Shown: positions 54,016-63,244 of the stretch, in pieces
Numbering within the stretch: position 1 is the first letter of the stretch
Layout of the letters: every line of letters starts with the position of its first letter
Source of the DNA: Ardenticatena sp.
GTDB taxonomy: Bacteria; Chloroflexota; Anaerolineae; Ardenticatenales; Ardenticatenaceae
DNA: 64,000 nucleotides
Reading direction: 5' to 3'
Assembly (NCBI GenBank): GCA_015487975.1
Contig: WFOS01000003.1
Span: 1 to 64,000, forward strand
The notes under the pieces: model-generated
What the model was told of the DNA's origin: nothing
Databases searched by the model: none
The model's input: the letters and a program-made list of their open reading frames with translations, nothing else
Program-made: the position numbers and the translations under genes

Positions 54016-55179
54016 CTATGATGTTGGCGTGGATGGCTGGTCGTCTTCGCTCTCATCTGACGTATCGTCCGATTGGTCGGTATCCAGGTCTGCAAAGAGT
54101 GAATCGAGCGGGTCGGGTGTGTCAGGCGTGTCAGGTGCTGGTGGCGGAGCATTGTGGCCTGTTGTACCAGGCAAGTAGCCAGATATGGTGCCGCCGGGGT
54201 ATACTCTCTGGCCGCCACGGCTCAAGAGCGCCGCGCCAACCCCAATACTCATGACAATCGCCGAGAGTGTAAAACTGAGCAGGCCGCCCGCGAAGGGGAC
54301 AATATCGGCCAACGTGCGAATGGCTTCGAAGAGCACAACCCCAATGACTGCCGCAGTGGTGAGCCGAACAGGCGAGATATTCAACCCTTGCAGAAGGCGT
54401 TCCCCGATAATTGTGCCAACGACCGTCAAGCCATAGAGCAAGCCCGCTACCAAGACGACAATGAGTGCCAGGGCGACTGGAATGCCGATGATGGTGATAG
54501 CCGACAGAACGATGAGGATGAACAGGGCCAGCATCCCCAGACATCCGACGGCAAAGCTTTCGACTGGTGCTTGCTCTGCTGTTTGCTTGCTATTGCGCAA
54601 CGCTCGTGGCGCCAGAACCGCAATGAGGAAAGCCAGCACTGCCAGAATGAAGATGGTGACAATCGTGCGAATGACCCACCAGGTGGCCGCCAATAACAAG
54701 CTTGCTGGGCTACGCTGACGAATGACGCCCCCTTCGAGGAAGTTGAATGTACCCGGCGTGAAACGAAGCCCCAGGTCAGGAATTTCACTCGCTTCGGCAA
54801 CCTGGCCTTCGACACGCGCCCCTTTGGCACGGTTGAGCGAGCCGCCTGCCAGGGCGACATCACCTGTGACCAAAGCGGTTTCACCCAGTGTAACGTGTCC
54901 ACCAAATACGGCAATGTCGCCGTCCACGGTTCCATCCACAGTTGCCGAACCGCCTGCAATGGCAATATCACCCCGCACTTCGGCTTCTGCTTCGACAACC
55001 AGCGACCCCCCCATAAGAGCAATGTCGCCGCAAAACACTTCCCCACTTTCCACAGTCAGATTTTGCCCCAGTAGAGTAATATCCTCGGTGCGGTCGCATG
55101 TATTGGCCCAGGCTGATGGAGTAGCGCCTGTGATCGCAAGTGCCAGAAGCCCAAGCACGAGCAAGAATGTACGCTTCAT
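54016..55179 (-). CDS. Membrane protein with bactofilin-like beta-helical domain
   Basis: 387 residues. A signal peptide (MKRTFLLVLGLLALAITGATPSAWA-like region) is followed by a repeated glycine-rich beta-helix (for example VRGDIAIAGGSATVDGTVDGDIAVFGG, about 40-120) like bactofilin/polymer-forming domains, but on the outside of the membrane. Four hydrophobic segments occupy about 160-320. An acidic, proline- and serine-rich tail ends the protein. It is the third gene of an operon with an ECF sigma factor and its anti-sigma factor, so it is probably an envelope-stress output or sensor. Function unknown. Confidence 0.75.
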   Translation of the reverse strand: MKRTFLLVLGLLALAITGATPSAWANTCDRTEDITLLGQNLTVESGEVFCGDIALMGGSLVVEAEAEVRGDIAIAGGSATVDGTVDGDIAVFGGHVTLGETALVTGDVALAGGSLNRAKGARVEGQVAEASEIPDLGLRFTPGTFNFLEGGVIRQRSPASLLLAATWWVIRTIVTIFILAVLAFLIAVLAPRALRNSKQTAEQAPVESFAVGCLGMLALFILIVLSAITIIGIPVALALIVVLVAGLLYGLTVVGTIIGERLLQGLNISPVRLTTAAVIGVVLFEAIRTLADIVPFAGGLLSFTLSAIVMSIGVGAALLSRGGQRVYPGGTISGYLPGTTGHNAPPPAPDTPDTPDPLDSLFADLDTDQSDDTSDESEDDQPSTPTS

Positions 55180-55200
55180 CGAATGCCTCCTTTCTTTTCG

Positions 55201-55773
55201 CTACGCCTCGACCAAAACGGGGGCTGTGCGTTGGACTATGCGCAAAATGACCAACCAGGCCAGGCAACAGAGTAGGCTCATGCTGACGGTAAGCCACAAA
55301 AACTGGTCGAACATCACTTGGTTCAGTTGCACGAAGAAGACCAGAAAACCCTGACCAAGCAGTTGTGCGCCTTCCAGCAATGTGCGCCCACTTTCGACAA
55401 GCACATCGGGCGTTGTGAGAAAGGCCAGCCATGTTCCCGAAGCAAGCATCATTGTTGCCAGGAGCAGGCCCGAAAGCGCAAATATGCCGCCTATCAGGGC
55501 AACCAACAGCCACATCCATTCACGACGTTGGTGTGCGGCAATCGCCAGCGATGCCGTGTGTTGGGCAAACCCTGGTGGTGGTGTGGCCATCGGTGCGGCG
55601 TGCAGCAGCGTGTCAAGATGCCGGAGTGCCTGCCACGTTTCCATGCATTCCTGACAGGCACGAATATGCGCTTGTAGCAATTGCCATTGTTCATCCCCCA
55701 ATTCGTGGTCGAGTGCGTGCGACATCATCTTCTGCACCTCTTCACATGTTATTTGTGTTCCAGCCGCATTCAT
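55201..55773 (-). CDS. Zinc-finger anti-sigma factor
   Basis: 190 residues from the ATG at 55773 (GGGGG upstream; another ATG at 55779). The N-terminal domain has the zf-HC2 pattern CEEVQKMMSHALDHEL and HIRACQECM with the H-x3-C-x2-C zinc ligands. Two hydrophobic segments follow (WMWLLVALIGGIFALSG and QFLWLTVSMSLLCCLAWL). It sits 23 bp after the ECF sigma gene and should hold that sigma factor at the membrane. The operon organisation is sigma, anti-sigma, bactofilin-like. Confidence 0.88.
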   Translation of the reverse strand: MNAAGTQITCEEVQKMMSHALDHELGDEQWQLLQAHIRACQECMETWQALRHLDTLLHAAPMATPPPGFAQHTASLAIAAHQRREWMWLLVALIGGIFALSGLLLATMMLASGTWLAFLTTPDVLVESGRTLLEGAQLLGQGFLVFFVQLNQVMFDQFLWLTVSMSLLCCLAWLVILRIVQRTAPVLVEA

Positions 55774-55796
55774 CTGCATTCCCCCAATGCGTCTTC

Positions 55797-56447
55797 CTAA
55801 AAGGATTCGTTTTGATGCTCATTTTGGTGTTGGTGTGGTGTGGCACTCTTGCCATTTGGGCGTGCCTGTGGTGGAAGCAAATCCGGACTTTTTTCGCGCA
55901 TCAGTTTTGCTAGACGATGTCGGGCACGGTGTAGACGACTTTTCAATGCGCTCAGGCTGAGCCCGGTAATTTCGCAAATTTCGTCGTAGGAGTAGCCATA
56001 CCAGTAGTGCAACACCAGCGGCAATCGGTACTCTTCTGGCAACTCCATCAACAAGGCTTGCAGCCGTGCATCGCGGTCGCGCTCGGCGACAATCTCTTCG
56101 GGCCGGGCACGTTGTGAGACAAGTGGTTGCCATGGTGGGAGTTCTTCGATGGACACTTTTTTCAGGCGCCGACGACGTAGGCGATCGATACAGTGGTGCG
56201 AGGCGATTGCCAGTACCCATGAGGAAAATTTGCGCTTTTGATCGTATGTGTGCAGGCGTCGGTAGAGGCGCACGAAGGTTTCCTGGGCAGCATCTTCGGC
56301 TTCGACGGGGTCGCCCAGCATACGATAGCACAGGTTGTACACAGGCGTTGCGTAGGCTTCGACGAGGGCTGTAAACGCAGCCTCGTCGCCATTCAATGCG
56401 GCTCGAACCCACGCTATCTCTTGTTCTGTTGTTGCACGTGTGGCCAT
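55797..56447 (-). CDS. ECF-family RNA polymerase sigma factor
   Basis: 216 residues. Region 2: FTALVEAYATPVYNLCYRML and DAAQETFVRLYRRLHTYDQ. Region 4: LMELPEEYRLPLVLHYWYGYSYDEICEI followed by TGLSLSALKSRLHRARHRL, with a typical HTH. There is no region 1 or 3, as in ECF sigma factors. A C-terminal histidine/glutamine-rich extension follows. First gene of the three-gene operon with its anti-sigma factor. Confidence 0.94.
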   Translation of the reverse strand: MATRATTEQEIAWVRAALNGDEAAFTALVEAYATPVYNLCYRMLGDPVEAEDAAQETFVRLYRRLHTYDQKRKFSSWVLAIASHHCIDRLRRRRLKKVSIEELPPWQPLVSQRARPEEIVAERDRDARLQALLMELPEEYRLPLVLHYWYGYSYDEICEITGLSLSALKSRLHRARHRLAKLMREKSPDLLPPQARPNGKSATPHQHQNEHQNESF

Positions 56448-56553
56448 TGCCCCACCTGTTGTTCATTTCTTGTTCGTACGCTTTGCATACGCAAGGTGGT
56501 GATGGCAGGTTGCAGGGAAACATACAGAAAGGCAAATGCTGAGTGGGTGCAAC

Positions 56554-56581
56554 TTGAAGAAGGCGCTCTTTTGAATATACT
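56554..56581 (+). promoter_or_regulatory. Promoter of tRNA-Arg
   Basis: TTGAAG (56554-56559) and TATACT (56576-56581) with a 16-bp spacer, 13 bp before the tRNA. Confidence 0.55.
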
Positions 56582-56594
56582 TTTGGGCGAATAA

Positions 56595-56666
56595 GCCCCC
56601 GTAGCTCAGTGGATAGAGCACCGGCCTCCGGAGCCGGGTGCGCAGGTTCGAGTCCTGCCGGGGGTA
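56595..56666 (+). tRNA. tRNA-Arg (anticodon CCG)
   Basis: 72 nt. The acceptor stem is GCCCCCG/CGGGGGT with one G-T wobble, the D arm GCTCAGTGGATAGAGC, the anticodon stem CCGGC/GCCGG with anticodon CCG at 56628-56630, and the T arm GCAGG/CCTGC with TTCGAGT. Discriminator A at 56666; CCA not encoded. Confidence 0.97.
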
Positions 56667-56729
56667 CTGTGGCAGGCCACCGTTGCAGGTGGCTTTTTTT
56701 GTTCACCACACCAGAAAGGAGTTTCCCCT

Positions 56730-58301
56730 ATGCGCAAGTATGTTGCTGTTGGCTTTGCTCTGCTTGTGTGGATGAGTATTGTCGCTTGTCGTGCCACCTC
56801 GCTGTCTACGCTTTCTTCCACTTTGCCTTCTCCCACTGTGCGACCTACCCGCACTCTTCCGCAGATAGCACCTGCCGAGCCCGAGGCGCAGGATGCCTTG
56901 CTAACGGCGTGCCCAGTTGAGGAGCAACAGCAGGCGATGCGCGAGCAAGTGTCGCTCGATTGGGAGCGTGTGCCGCTGCAAGCCTGCTACGATCTCTGGC
57001 TGGATCTGCGCTCGATCGAGGATGGTGTCTATGAAGGCAAGGGGGTCATTACGTTCGTCAATCGTAGTGGCGCGCCGCTTGACGATATTGTCGTGCGGCT
57101 CTATCCCAATGCGGATGTGCTTTATGGTGGGACGCTGGAACTGCTTTCGACAGCTGTGGATGGCGTGGTGCAAACGGGGGAGCCGGTTGGGGATGATAAG
57201 ACGGCGTGGCGCATTCCCTTGGAGACACCTCTGGCACCTGCAAGTGTGCATACGTTGCATGTGTCGTTCCGTGGCATGTTGCCGGTTGATTTTTCGCGCG
57301 AAAACATCTATGGCATTTTTCATTTGAGCCGTAAGGAGCCAATCGCCGCGCTCGCCAACTGGTACCCCATGCTGGCTGCCTGGCGCGAGGGGACATGGGA
57401 TGTGCGCCCTGTCTATGCCGAAGGCGATGCGGTGGTGAGCTTGACGTCGTTGTACCGTGTGCAGGTGGAACACCCCCCTGGGTGGCATATTGTGAGCACA
57501 GGCACTGTGCTTGACACAACTGCTACCACCAAAACAGTGGTCAGCGGCCCAGTACGTGATTTCACCATTCTGGCATCCCCAGCCTATCGTCAGCGCGAAT
57601 CTCTTGTGGATGGTGTGCAGGTGCGTCATTGGGGCTTTACCGAGATGACCGAGGAAGATGCCTTGCGTGTGGCAATGGACTCATTGCGGATTTTCGATGC
57701 GCGTTTTGGGGCATACCCCTATGCCGAATTGGATGTCGCCGCAATGCCGATGCAGGGCGCAGCCGGGGTGGAGTATCCGGGACTAGCAATTGCGGCGGCG
57801 CATTTGTACAACTCAACGGAAGGACGGCGCTTTTTACCTGTGGCAGTGGCGCATGAAGTGGCGCATCAGTGGTGGTATGCCGTGGTGGGAAGCGATGTGC
57901 TGGCAGCACCCTGGCAAGATGAGGCCTTGACGACCTTTTCCTCACTCCTTTATTTTGAAGAACGTGACCCCGAAATGTATGCTCGTCTCTTGGATATTTA
58001 CCGCCAGCGGGTTGAAGCATTCGAGGACGAAATGGGGGACGAACCGATTGCCCAACCATTGGCGGCTTTCGAAGGTCGTGGCGAAGCGTATGGGGTCATT
58101 GTCTATCTTGAAGGGGCGCTGTTCTTCCAAGCATTGCGTGAACAGCTAGGCGATGAGGCCTTTTTTGCAGCGTTGCAGGCGTATTACCGCGACTGGCGCT
58201 ATCGCCTGGCACCGCCTGAAGCCTTGTTGCAGGCATTCGAGGCATCGTGTGGCTGTTCGCTGGATGCGTTCTACCGCCAATGGGGCGTATACGCCCGATA
58301 A
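56730..58301 (+). CDS. M1-family zinc metallopeptidase, lipoprotein
   Basis: 523 residues. A lipoprotein signal ends in SIVAC, giving lipidation at C20. The aminopeptidase-N-like N-terminal beta domain is followed by the zinc motif HEVAHQ (H375, E376, H379) and the third ligand E398 after 18 residues, exactly the M1 spacing. GAAGVEYPGLAI replaces the usual GAMEN. The enzyme probably trims peptides outside the cytoplasmic membrane. It follows tRNA-Arg with an AAAGGAG site. Confidence 0.92.
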   Translation: MRKYVAVGFALLVWMSIVACRATSLSTLSSTLPSPTVRPTRTLPQIAPAEPEAQDALLTACPVEEQQQAMREQVSLDWERVPLQACYDLWLDLRSIEDGVYEGKGVITFVNRSGAPLDDIVVRLYPNADVLYGGTLELLSTAVDGVVQTGEPVGDDKTAWRIPLETPLAPASVHTLHVSFRGMLPVDFSRENIYGIFHLSRKEPIAALANWYPMLAAWREGTWDVRPVYAEGDAVVSLTSLYRVQVEHPPGWHIVSTGTVLDTTATTKTVVSGPVRDFTILASPAYRQRESLVDGVQVRHWGFTEMTEEDALRVAMDSLRIFDARFGAYPYAELDVAAMPMQGAAGVEYPGLAIAAAHLYNSTEGRRFLPVAVAHEVAHQWWYAVVGSDVLAAPWQDEALTTFSSLLYFEERDPEMYARLLDIYRQRVEAFEDEMGDEPIAQPLAAFEGRGEAYGVIVYLEGALFFQALREQLGDEAFFAALQAYYRDWRYRLAPPEALLQAFEASCGCSLDAFYRQWGVYAR

Positions 58302-58331
58302 GGAAGGGCGAGCAAAGCCAACGGGGCGCGA

Positions 58332-58979
58332 TCAAAAACGTGCCCCGTTTTCGTCGGATGGGGGGGCTGCTTCTTGTCGTTCGAGCACAGCGCGGATGAT
58401 GTGCCCGCTTCCCAGAAACAACAGCAGGGGGGCAATGGCAACCAATGGTGGAATGAACACATACAAGACGAGCGAAACCAACGCTACAAAGAGCCAGAGC
58501 ATGAGCATAGACCCCAGAGCACGTAAGCCCACAAACAGGCTGTTGCGCCACGCTAGACGGTGGTTTTGGTTGACAATGTAGAAGAGTGGCGCCAGGGGCA
58601 AGATGGCTAGTGCAACGAAGAACGCACCGACAACGAAGCCTTGCATCAGCCGCGCCCATGCGGCTTCACGAATGCCGTAGAAGTGCCAGTTGGCGAGCAG
58701 AATCATGGCCACAGCCAGTACGATGAAAGCCCAGGTGTAGCCGAACAGCCAGTGCTGGCGTGCACCGTTGACCCAATCACGCCACGAGACAGCATAGCCA
58801 TCGACGATGCGCCAGGCCAGCATGGCGTGTCCCATGAGCACCAACGGTACGAGCACCACGGTTATGCTCAGAACGCCCCCAACCACAGCCATCAGCAGAA
58901 TCAAAAACGCTTCGTCCCATACGTCACGCAAGAAACGGGTAAACACAGCCCCGAATAACATACCTTTTTTGCCCCTCAT
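58332..58979 (-). CDS. DUF624/YesL-like membrane protein
   Basis: 215 residues from the ATG at 58979, overlapping the upstream CoA pyrophosphatase stop by 4 bp. Five hydrophobic segments are present. The pattern HAMLAWRIVDGYAVSWRDWVNGARQHW and NQNHRLAWRNSLFVGLRALGSM matches the YesL-like family (DUF624), membrane proteins of unknown function. Last gene of a three-gene minus-strand operon (60921-58332). Confidence 0.7.
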   Translation of the reverse strand: MRGKKGMLFGAVFTRFLRDVWDEAFLILLMAVVGGVLSITVVLVPLVLMGHAMLAWRIVDGYAVSWRDWVNGARQHWLFGYTWAFIVLAVAMILLANWHFYGIREAAWARLMQGFVVGAFFVALAILPLAPLFYIVNQNHRLAWRNSLFVGLRALGSMLMLWLFVALVSLVLYVFIPPLVAIAPLLLFLGSGHIIRAVLERQEAAPPSDENGARF

Positions 58980-59644
58980 GCGTTGGTGGAATTGGTTTTC
59001 AGGCACAATTCGCGGAGCACCATCATCAACTCCGCCAGAATCATCGCGGTGGCCCCCCACACCTTGTAGGGCTCGACGTAGTAGAGCGGCACATGGACGG
59101 GGGCATCGTGCAAGTTCCAACGTTCGATGCCCACATGACGAGGCGAAAGAAAATGCGCCAGTGGCACGAATAGCACGCATTGCACTTCGGCACTTTCAGC
59201 CAACACATGTGGGGCTTCGGTCGCAAGCGCAACTTGGGGGTACACGCAGAAGTTGGAGGGCGGTACGTAAATGGGCGAGAGCGCGCCAATCAATTCCACA
59301 GTGTCGGGGGAAAGCCCAATCTCTTCTTGCGCTTCTCGGAGCGCTGTTTGCGCCAACGTTTCCCCATCTTCGCGCCGCCCACCAGGAAACGAGACTTGCC
59401 CCGCATGATGCGAAAGATGCCCCCGCCGCACAGTGAGCAGCGTATGGGGGTGACCATTCTTCGGAAAAAGCAGCACCAACACGGCGGCAACGCGGCAAGT
59501 TTTGCCTTCCACCAGCAGGCTGTCGGGTGTTGCCCGTGATGAAGGCGCCATCGTCAAATGTGCCTGCAAGCCTGGCAATGGATGATGCAGCCGTGTACGC
59601 AATCGTTCGATAGTTGCCCAATTCAGTGTTGGAAGCGAGGTCAT
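58976..59644 (-). CDS. NUDIX hydrolase, CoA pyrophosphatase type
   Basis: 222 residues. The NUDIX box reads GGRREDGETLAQTALREAQEEIG-like from G89 to G110 with all key residues. The upstream SHHAGQVSFPGG is the CoA-diphosphatase (NudL/CoAse) signature. The enzyme cleaves CoA to 4'-phosphopantetheine and 3',5'-ADP. The start overlaps the stop of the upstream lipoprotein gene by 4 bp. Confidence 0.92.
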   Translation of the reverse strand: MTSLPTLNWATIERLRTRLHHPLPGLQAHLTMAPSSRATPDSLLVEGKTCRVAAVLVLLFPKNGHPHTLLTVRRGHLSHHAGQVSFPGGRREDGETLAQTALREAQEEIGLSPDTVELIGALSPIYVPPSNFCVYPQVALATEAPHVLAESAEVQCVLFVPLAHFLSPRHVGIERWNLHDAPVHVPLYYVEPYKVWGATAMILAELMMVLRELCLKTNSTNA

Positions 59645-60921
59645 GGCGTTTGTTTCTCGGTCTCTGTGATTGGTGCGGCAACACGAATGTAGGTATTGCC
59701 GATGCGATTTTCGACAACTTCCACATTCTCGTGAATCAACCCAATCCAGAAGGCCGGTTCTTCGCGCGGTGGCAGGTCAAGGATGGTCAAGCCACCCCAG
59801 ACCGTGACGGTTTGCCCAGGCATGAGATACTTTTCACCCGTGATGGGATCGATGTACAGTTCCTCATCACGCCCAAGTTGCCAGCGGAAAGGGTATGCCC
59901 GCCCATTGTGCGTGAGATTGCCCTCGAAGTCGAGCCCCAGGCGGAACGAACCATCACTGATGGGTTCATTCTTGTTGTTGTAATTTTCGCGCGTGGTGTA
60001 AATGGTGCCTGGTTCGGGGCCATGGGTACGAACGGGGACATTGCCAATGTTGGTCACGGTAGTGGTGAAAAAGAGCGTCTCGCCTAGCACGATCGAATCG
60101 GTGCTGAAAATCACATCATGGCGTGTAATCGCCACACGAGGCACGCCACCTTGCTCGATGCGCAACGTATCGGTTGCTACCACGCGGTTGCCGACGCGGT
60201 CTTGGGCCTCGACCACCACAGTGTACTCCCCATCGGGTGGCGGTTCAGCGCCTAAATCCACTCCACCATCGTAATCGTGAATGTGGGGACCAGCGGCTTT
60301 GGGCTCGTGAATTTTATCTTCGGGGACGGGATAGGTTTCCCCATCGGGACCGACCAGATAGACTTCGATACGGTCGACATCCTTGGCGAGCCAGTAGGAA
60401 ATCGTCACGCGGTCGTCGATCCCATCGCGGTTTGGGGTGAAAACGCGCGGCGACACATCCAGATTGACGATATCAGGGGGTTGCGTATCGGCGTCGCGGA
60501 TGGTCAACATTGCTTCGGCGCGGGATGGCTCGCCAATGGGCGTACCATCGCGGTCCACAGGAATTGCTTCGATGATGACACGATAGGTGCCATTGGGAAT
60601 CATGCGATCGTTGACAACGCCCGAGAACCAGCCTTCGTATCGTCCTGGCGAGCGCAAGGCGCGTTCGCGCCAGACATAGCGTTCCCCGGCAGCGTCGCCG
60701 TCGGTGCGCTCGAATGTAATCGTCACGAGGGCTGTTTTGCCAATGTGGTAGGTGATAACGGTGACATCCGTATCACCGTCAGCGTTTGGCGTGATGTCAG
60801 CGGGCGCAACGCGTACATCGTACAACACAGGGCGCGTAAACGCGCACGCTGTTCCCCCTACCAGAAGCCACATAACCAACAGACTGAGACCGATGAGTTG
60901 CCACGGTTTCTTCAGAGTCAT
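59641..60921 (-). CDS. Lipoprotein with Ig-like (FlgD-like) domains
   Basis: 426 residues. A lipoprotein signal ends in LLVGGTAC. Two repeats with ITPNADGDTDVTVITYHIG and FTPNRDGIDDRVTISYWL follow: the xPNxDGxxDxxxIxYxL pattern is that of FlgD-like/gliding-motility Ig folds. A DGEYTVVVEAQDRVGN stretch and a BsuPI-like or CARDB-like C-terminal beta domain complete it. Probably a surface-exposed structural or binding protein on the outer face of the membrane. First gene of the operon. Confidence 0.8.
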   Translation of the reverse strand: MTLKKPWQLIGLSLLVMWLLVGGTACAFTRPVLYDVRVAPADITPNADGDTDVTVITYHIGKTALVTITFERTDGDAAGERYVWRERALRSPGRYEGWFSGVVNDRMIPNGTYRVIIEAIPVDRDGTPIGEPSRAEAMLTIRDADTQPPDIVNLDVSPRVFTPNRDGIDDRVTISYWLAKDVDRIEVYLVGPDGETYPVPEDKIHEPKAAGPHIHDYDGGVDLGAEPPPDGEYTVVVEAQDRVGNRVVATDTLRIEQGGVPRVAITRHDVIFSTDSIVLGETLFFTTTVTNIGNVPVRTHGPEPGTIYTTRENYNNKNEPISDGSFRLGLDFEGNLTHNGRAYPFRWQLGRDEELYIDPITGEKYLMPGQTVTVWGGLTILDLPPREEPAFWIGLIHENVEVVENRIGNTYIRVAAPITETEKQTP

Positions 60922-60958
60922 TGCATGCAGACACCTCTTGCTCGAATTGCCATTGCAG

Positions 60959-60986
60959 AGTATAGCACGAGATGAGGATTTGCGAA
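60959..60986 (-). promoter_or_regulatory. Candidate promoter of the lipoprotein operon
   Basis: On the minus strand, TTCGCA (60981-60986) and TATACT (60959-60964) with a 16-bp spacer, 38 bp before the start codon. Confidence 0.45.
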
Positions 60987-61165
60987 CATACTCCCCAAAG
61001 CGGGCCGCGCCAGGCCCGAAAAACCTTGCTTGCTCTACGCTCCCATGCTACACTTGCGCCCGCTTTTTCTGTTTGCATACTTGCATGTGCAAAAGGCAAT
61101 CTTGAATGCGTTCGATGCAAGTGGATTGTTCTAGCAAATCTGATTGTCGAATGAGGACAATGCTC

Positions 61166-61915
61166 ATGACCAAGCGTCTCATTTTCGCTTTGAGCCTGTT
61201 GTTGGTGGGAATTTGGGCTTTCTCCACGCATGTCACGACAGCTGCACCTGTGTTGCAAGCCAACATCGAAGTGACGTCGCCGCGCCCGAATGCCGTTTTG
61301 CGAGGGACTGTGAGCATTCAAGGGACGGCGACGCACCCCGATTTCTGGAAGTACGAAGTTCACTTTGCGCCTGGCCTCAATCCGCCCAACGAGGCATGGT
61401 CGGTCTTGTTGGTGAGTGAACAGCCCGTGGTCAACGGGCAACTGGCCGTCTGGAACACGGCGACGGTGCCTGATGGCACATACAGCCTGCGCTTGCGTGT
61501 CGTGCGGCGCGATGGGAATTACGAGGAAATCATCGTGCGACCTGTCAGTGTGCAGAACAGTGGCCCTGAACCGACGCCCACCCCCGAGGGGACACCGACA
61601 CCCCCACCTACCCTCACCGTGCCAGCGGGGGTTGTGGCAACGCTGACGCCTGTACCGCAAACGCCCATCATCAGCCAGCCTACCATTCAGGCGCCCCCGA
61701 CGGCGACACCTCAGGCCACGCGCGAAGCCGTCGCAGTGGCGCCGACGGCTGCGGCACTTCCCAACCCCCCCCTGGATATCGATGAAGTCACATCCGCATT
61801 CAGTCTCGCGGCAATTCGATCGGCATGCCTGTTTGGGGCAGGCTTGACGCTGACGATTTTCCTCTTCGTGGGGGTGTTGATGGTCATTCGCCGCGTATTG
61901 AGGCAGATGCTCTGA
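61166..61915 (+). CDS. Surface protein with Ig-like domain and C-terminal membrane anchor
   Basis: 249 residues from the ATG at 61166 (GAGG upstream; ATGs at 61160 and 61151 are possible). A signal peptide (TKRLIFALSLLLVGIWAFS) is followed by an Ig-like domain with VTSPRPNAVLRGTVSIQGTA and VPDGTYSLRLRVVRRDGN. A long Pro/Thr-rich linker leads to a C-terminal membrane helix (LFGAGLTLTIFLFVGVLMVI) and a basic end. The stop codon overlaps the pth start by one base, so the two genes are co-translated. Confidence 0.78.
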   Translation: MTKRLIFALSLLLVGIWAFSTHVTTAAPVLQANIEVTSPRPNAVLRGTVSIQGTATHPDFWKYEVHFAPGLNPPNEAWSVLLVSEQPVVNGQLAVWNTATVPDGTYSLRLRVVRRDGNYEEIIVRPVSVQNSGPEPTPTPEGTPTPPPTLTVPAGVVATLTPVPQTPIISQPTIQAPPTATPQATREAVAVAPTAAALPNPPLDIDEVTSAFSLAAIRSACLFGAGLTLTIFLFVGVLMVIRRVLRQML

Positions 61916-62484
61916 TGGATGCGCTGTACCTCATCGTGGGGTTGGGCAACCCTGGCCCGCAGTATGCCCGGAATCGGCATAACGTGGGCTTCCAGGTGCT
62001 CGATCGGCTGGCAGGACGGCATGGGCTGACGTTTTCACGTACGATGCACCGCGCGCTTGTGGCCGAGGGGCGTATCGATGGCCGACGAGTTCTACTCGCC
62101 AAACCGCTCACGTATATGAACAACAGTGGTGAAGCCGTGGGGGCATTGGTGCGCTCTTTCGACATCCCGCTTGAGCAGGTGCTCGTCGTCTATGACGATA
62201 TCGACTTGCCGCCAGGGGCACTCCGTCTACGTCCCAAAGGTGGTTCGGGGGGGCAACGGGGCATGCGCTCGATTATTCACCATCTTGGAACGGAAGCGTT
62301 CCCGCGTTTACGTATCGGTATTGGGCGGCCACCTGAGCGGATGGATGTAGCAGCCTATGTCTTACAGAATTTTTCGCCCGATGAAGAACTCGACATGGAA
62401 GAAGTGCGCGAACGAGCAGTAGATGCCATTGAGACGTGGCTGCGCGAAGGGTTGCAGGCCGCTATGAATCGCTTCAACACTTGA
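61915..62484 (+). CDS. pth: Peptidyl-tRNA hydrolase
   Basis: 189 residues, the usual length. IVGLGNPGPQYARNRHNVGF has the catalytic H22 and N12, followed by LAKPLTYMNNSGEAV and YDDIDLPPGALRLRPKGGSGGQRGM. The enzyme frees tRNA from peptidyl-tRNA that falls off ribosomes. It starts in the stop codon of the upstream membrane protein (TGATG) and is followed by a terminator. Confidence 0.97.
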   Translation: MDALYLIVGLGNPGPQYARNRHNVGFQVLDRLAGRHGLTFSRTMHRALVAEGRIDGRRVLLAKPLTYMNNSGEAVGALVRSFDIPLEQVLVVYDDIDLPPGALRLRPKGGSGGQRGMRSIIHHLGTEAFPRLRIGIGRPPERMDVAAYVLQNFSPDEELDMEEVRERAVDAIETWLREGLQAAMNRFNT

Positions 62485-62509
62485 ACAGCAGGCCAGGTTT
62501 GCCAACACA

Positions 62510-62537
62510 AAAAGCGCCCCATCAGCGGGGCGCTTTT
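62510..62537. terminator. Bidirectional terminator between pth and marR
   Basis: AAAAGCGCCCC (62510-62520) pairs with GGGGCGCTTTT (62527-62537), 11-bp stem. The last base lies next to the stop of the MarR gene. Confidence 0.9.
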
Positions 62538-62538
62538 G

Positions 62539-63024
62539 TTATTCTTGCGGTCGGTCGTATCGTGTCATCAACGGTAGGTGTTGGCGAACCTCGCCAACAT
62601 CGGCAACGGCGTCGGCCAGCACTTCGAGGCCATCCGCAATACGTTCTCGTGTTTCGGGGGGAATATCAGCCAGCATGTGGGCGAGGCGCTTTTGCAGACG
62701 GGTCAGAATAGCCAGATAGACTTTTTCACCTTTGGGCGTCAATGTCAGAACCAGAGTGCGACGGTTTTTGGGGTTGGCCTGGCGGTTGACATACCCACTG
62801 GCAACCAGGCTTTGAATCATCTTGCTCATGGTCGGCATCGAGACATCACGCCAGCGGGCTAAATCGCCCAATGATGAGCCAGGGTGCCGACGCAAGAAAG
62901 CCAGAACACGCAATTGCTGGAGTGTGAGTGCTTCGCCCAATTCCTCACGCGCGGCGGCGTTCAGGCTGCGCGAGAGATACGGCACAACTTCGATGACCCT
63001 GGCGGCCAGTTCCAATTCGTTCAC
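62539..63024 (-). CDS. MarR-family transcriptional regulator
   Basis: 161 residues from a GTG at 63024, with GGGGGGAC upstream. The winged HTH has LTLQQLRVLAFLRRHPGSSL, LARWRDVSMPTMSKMIQSLV and the wing NPKNRRTLVLTLTPKGEKVY, standard for MarR. Long C-terminal helices serve for dimerisation. It has its own promoter and could control itself or the divergent UPF0182 gene. Ligand unknown. Confidence 0.93.
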   Translation of the reverse strand: MNELELAARVIEVVPYLSRSLNAAAREELGEALTLQQLRVLAFLRRHPGSSLGDLARWRDVSMPTMSKMIQSLVASGYVNRQANPKNRRTLVLTLTPKGEKVYLAILTRLQKRLAHMLADIPPETRERIADGLEVLADAVADVGEVRQHLPLMTRYDRPQE

Positions 63025-63058
63025 AGTTCGTCCCCCCTGCGGATAGTTTGTCTGCCTA

Positions 63059-63087
63059 AATGTAGAAGCAAGATGGTACACTGTCAA
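63059..63087 (-). promoter_or_regulatory. Promoter of the MarR gene
   Basis: On the minus strand, a consensus TTGACA (63082-63087) and TACATT (63059-63064) with a 17-bp spacer, 34 bp before the GTG start. Confidence 0.75.
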
Positions 63088-63244
63088 ACAACAGGGATGC
63101 GCTATTGAGCATACAGAGCTTCCTGGCGTTGTCGCACCTGACGTTCGTTCGAGGCGTGATGGGGTGATGATGGCTCGCTCGACGCAGGTTGAACAGAGAT
63201 GGTGTCGGGCATCGCGTGCCCCCTGATGCTCGTTTCCAACATGA

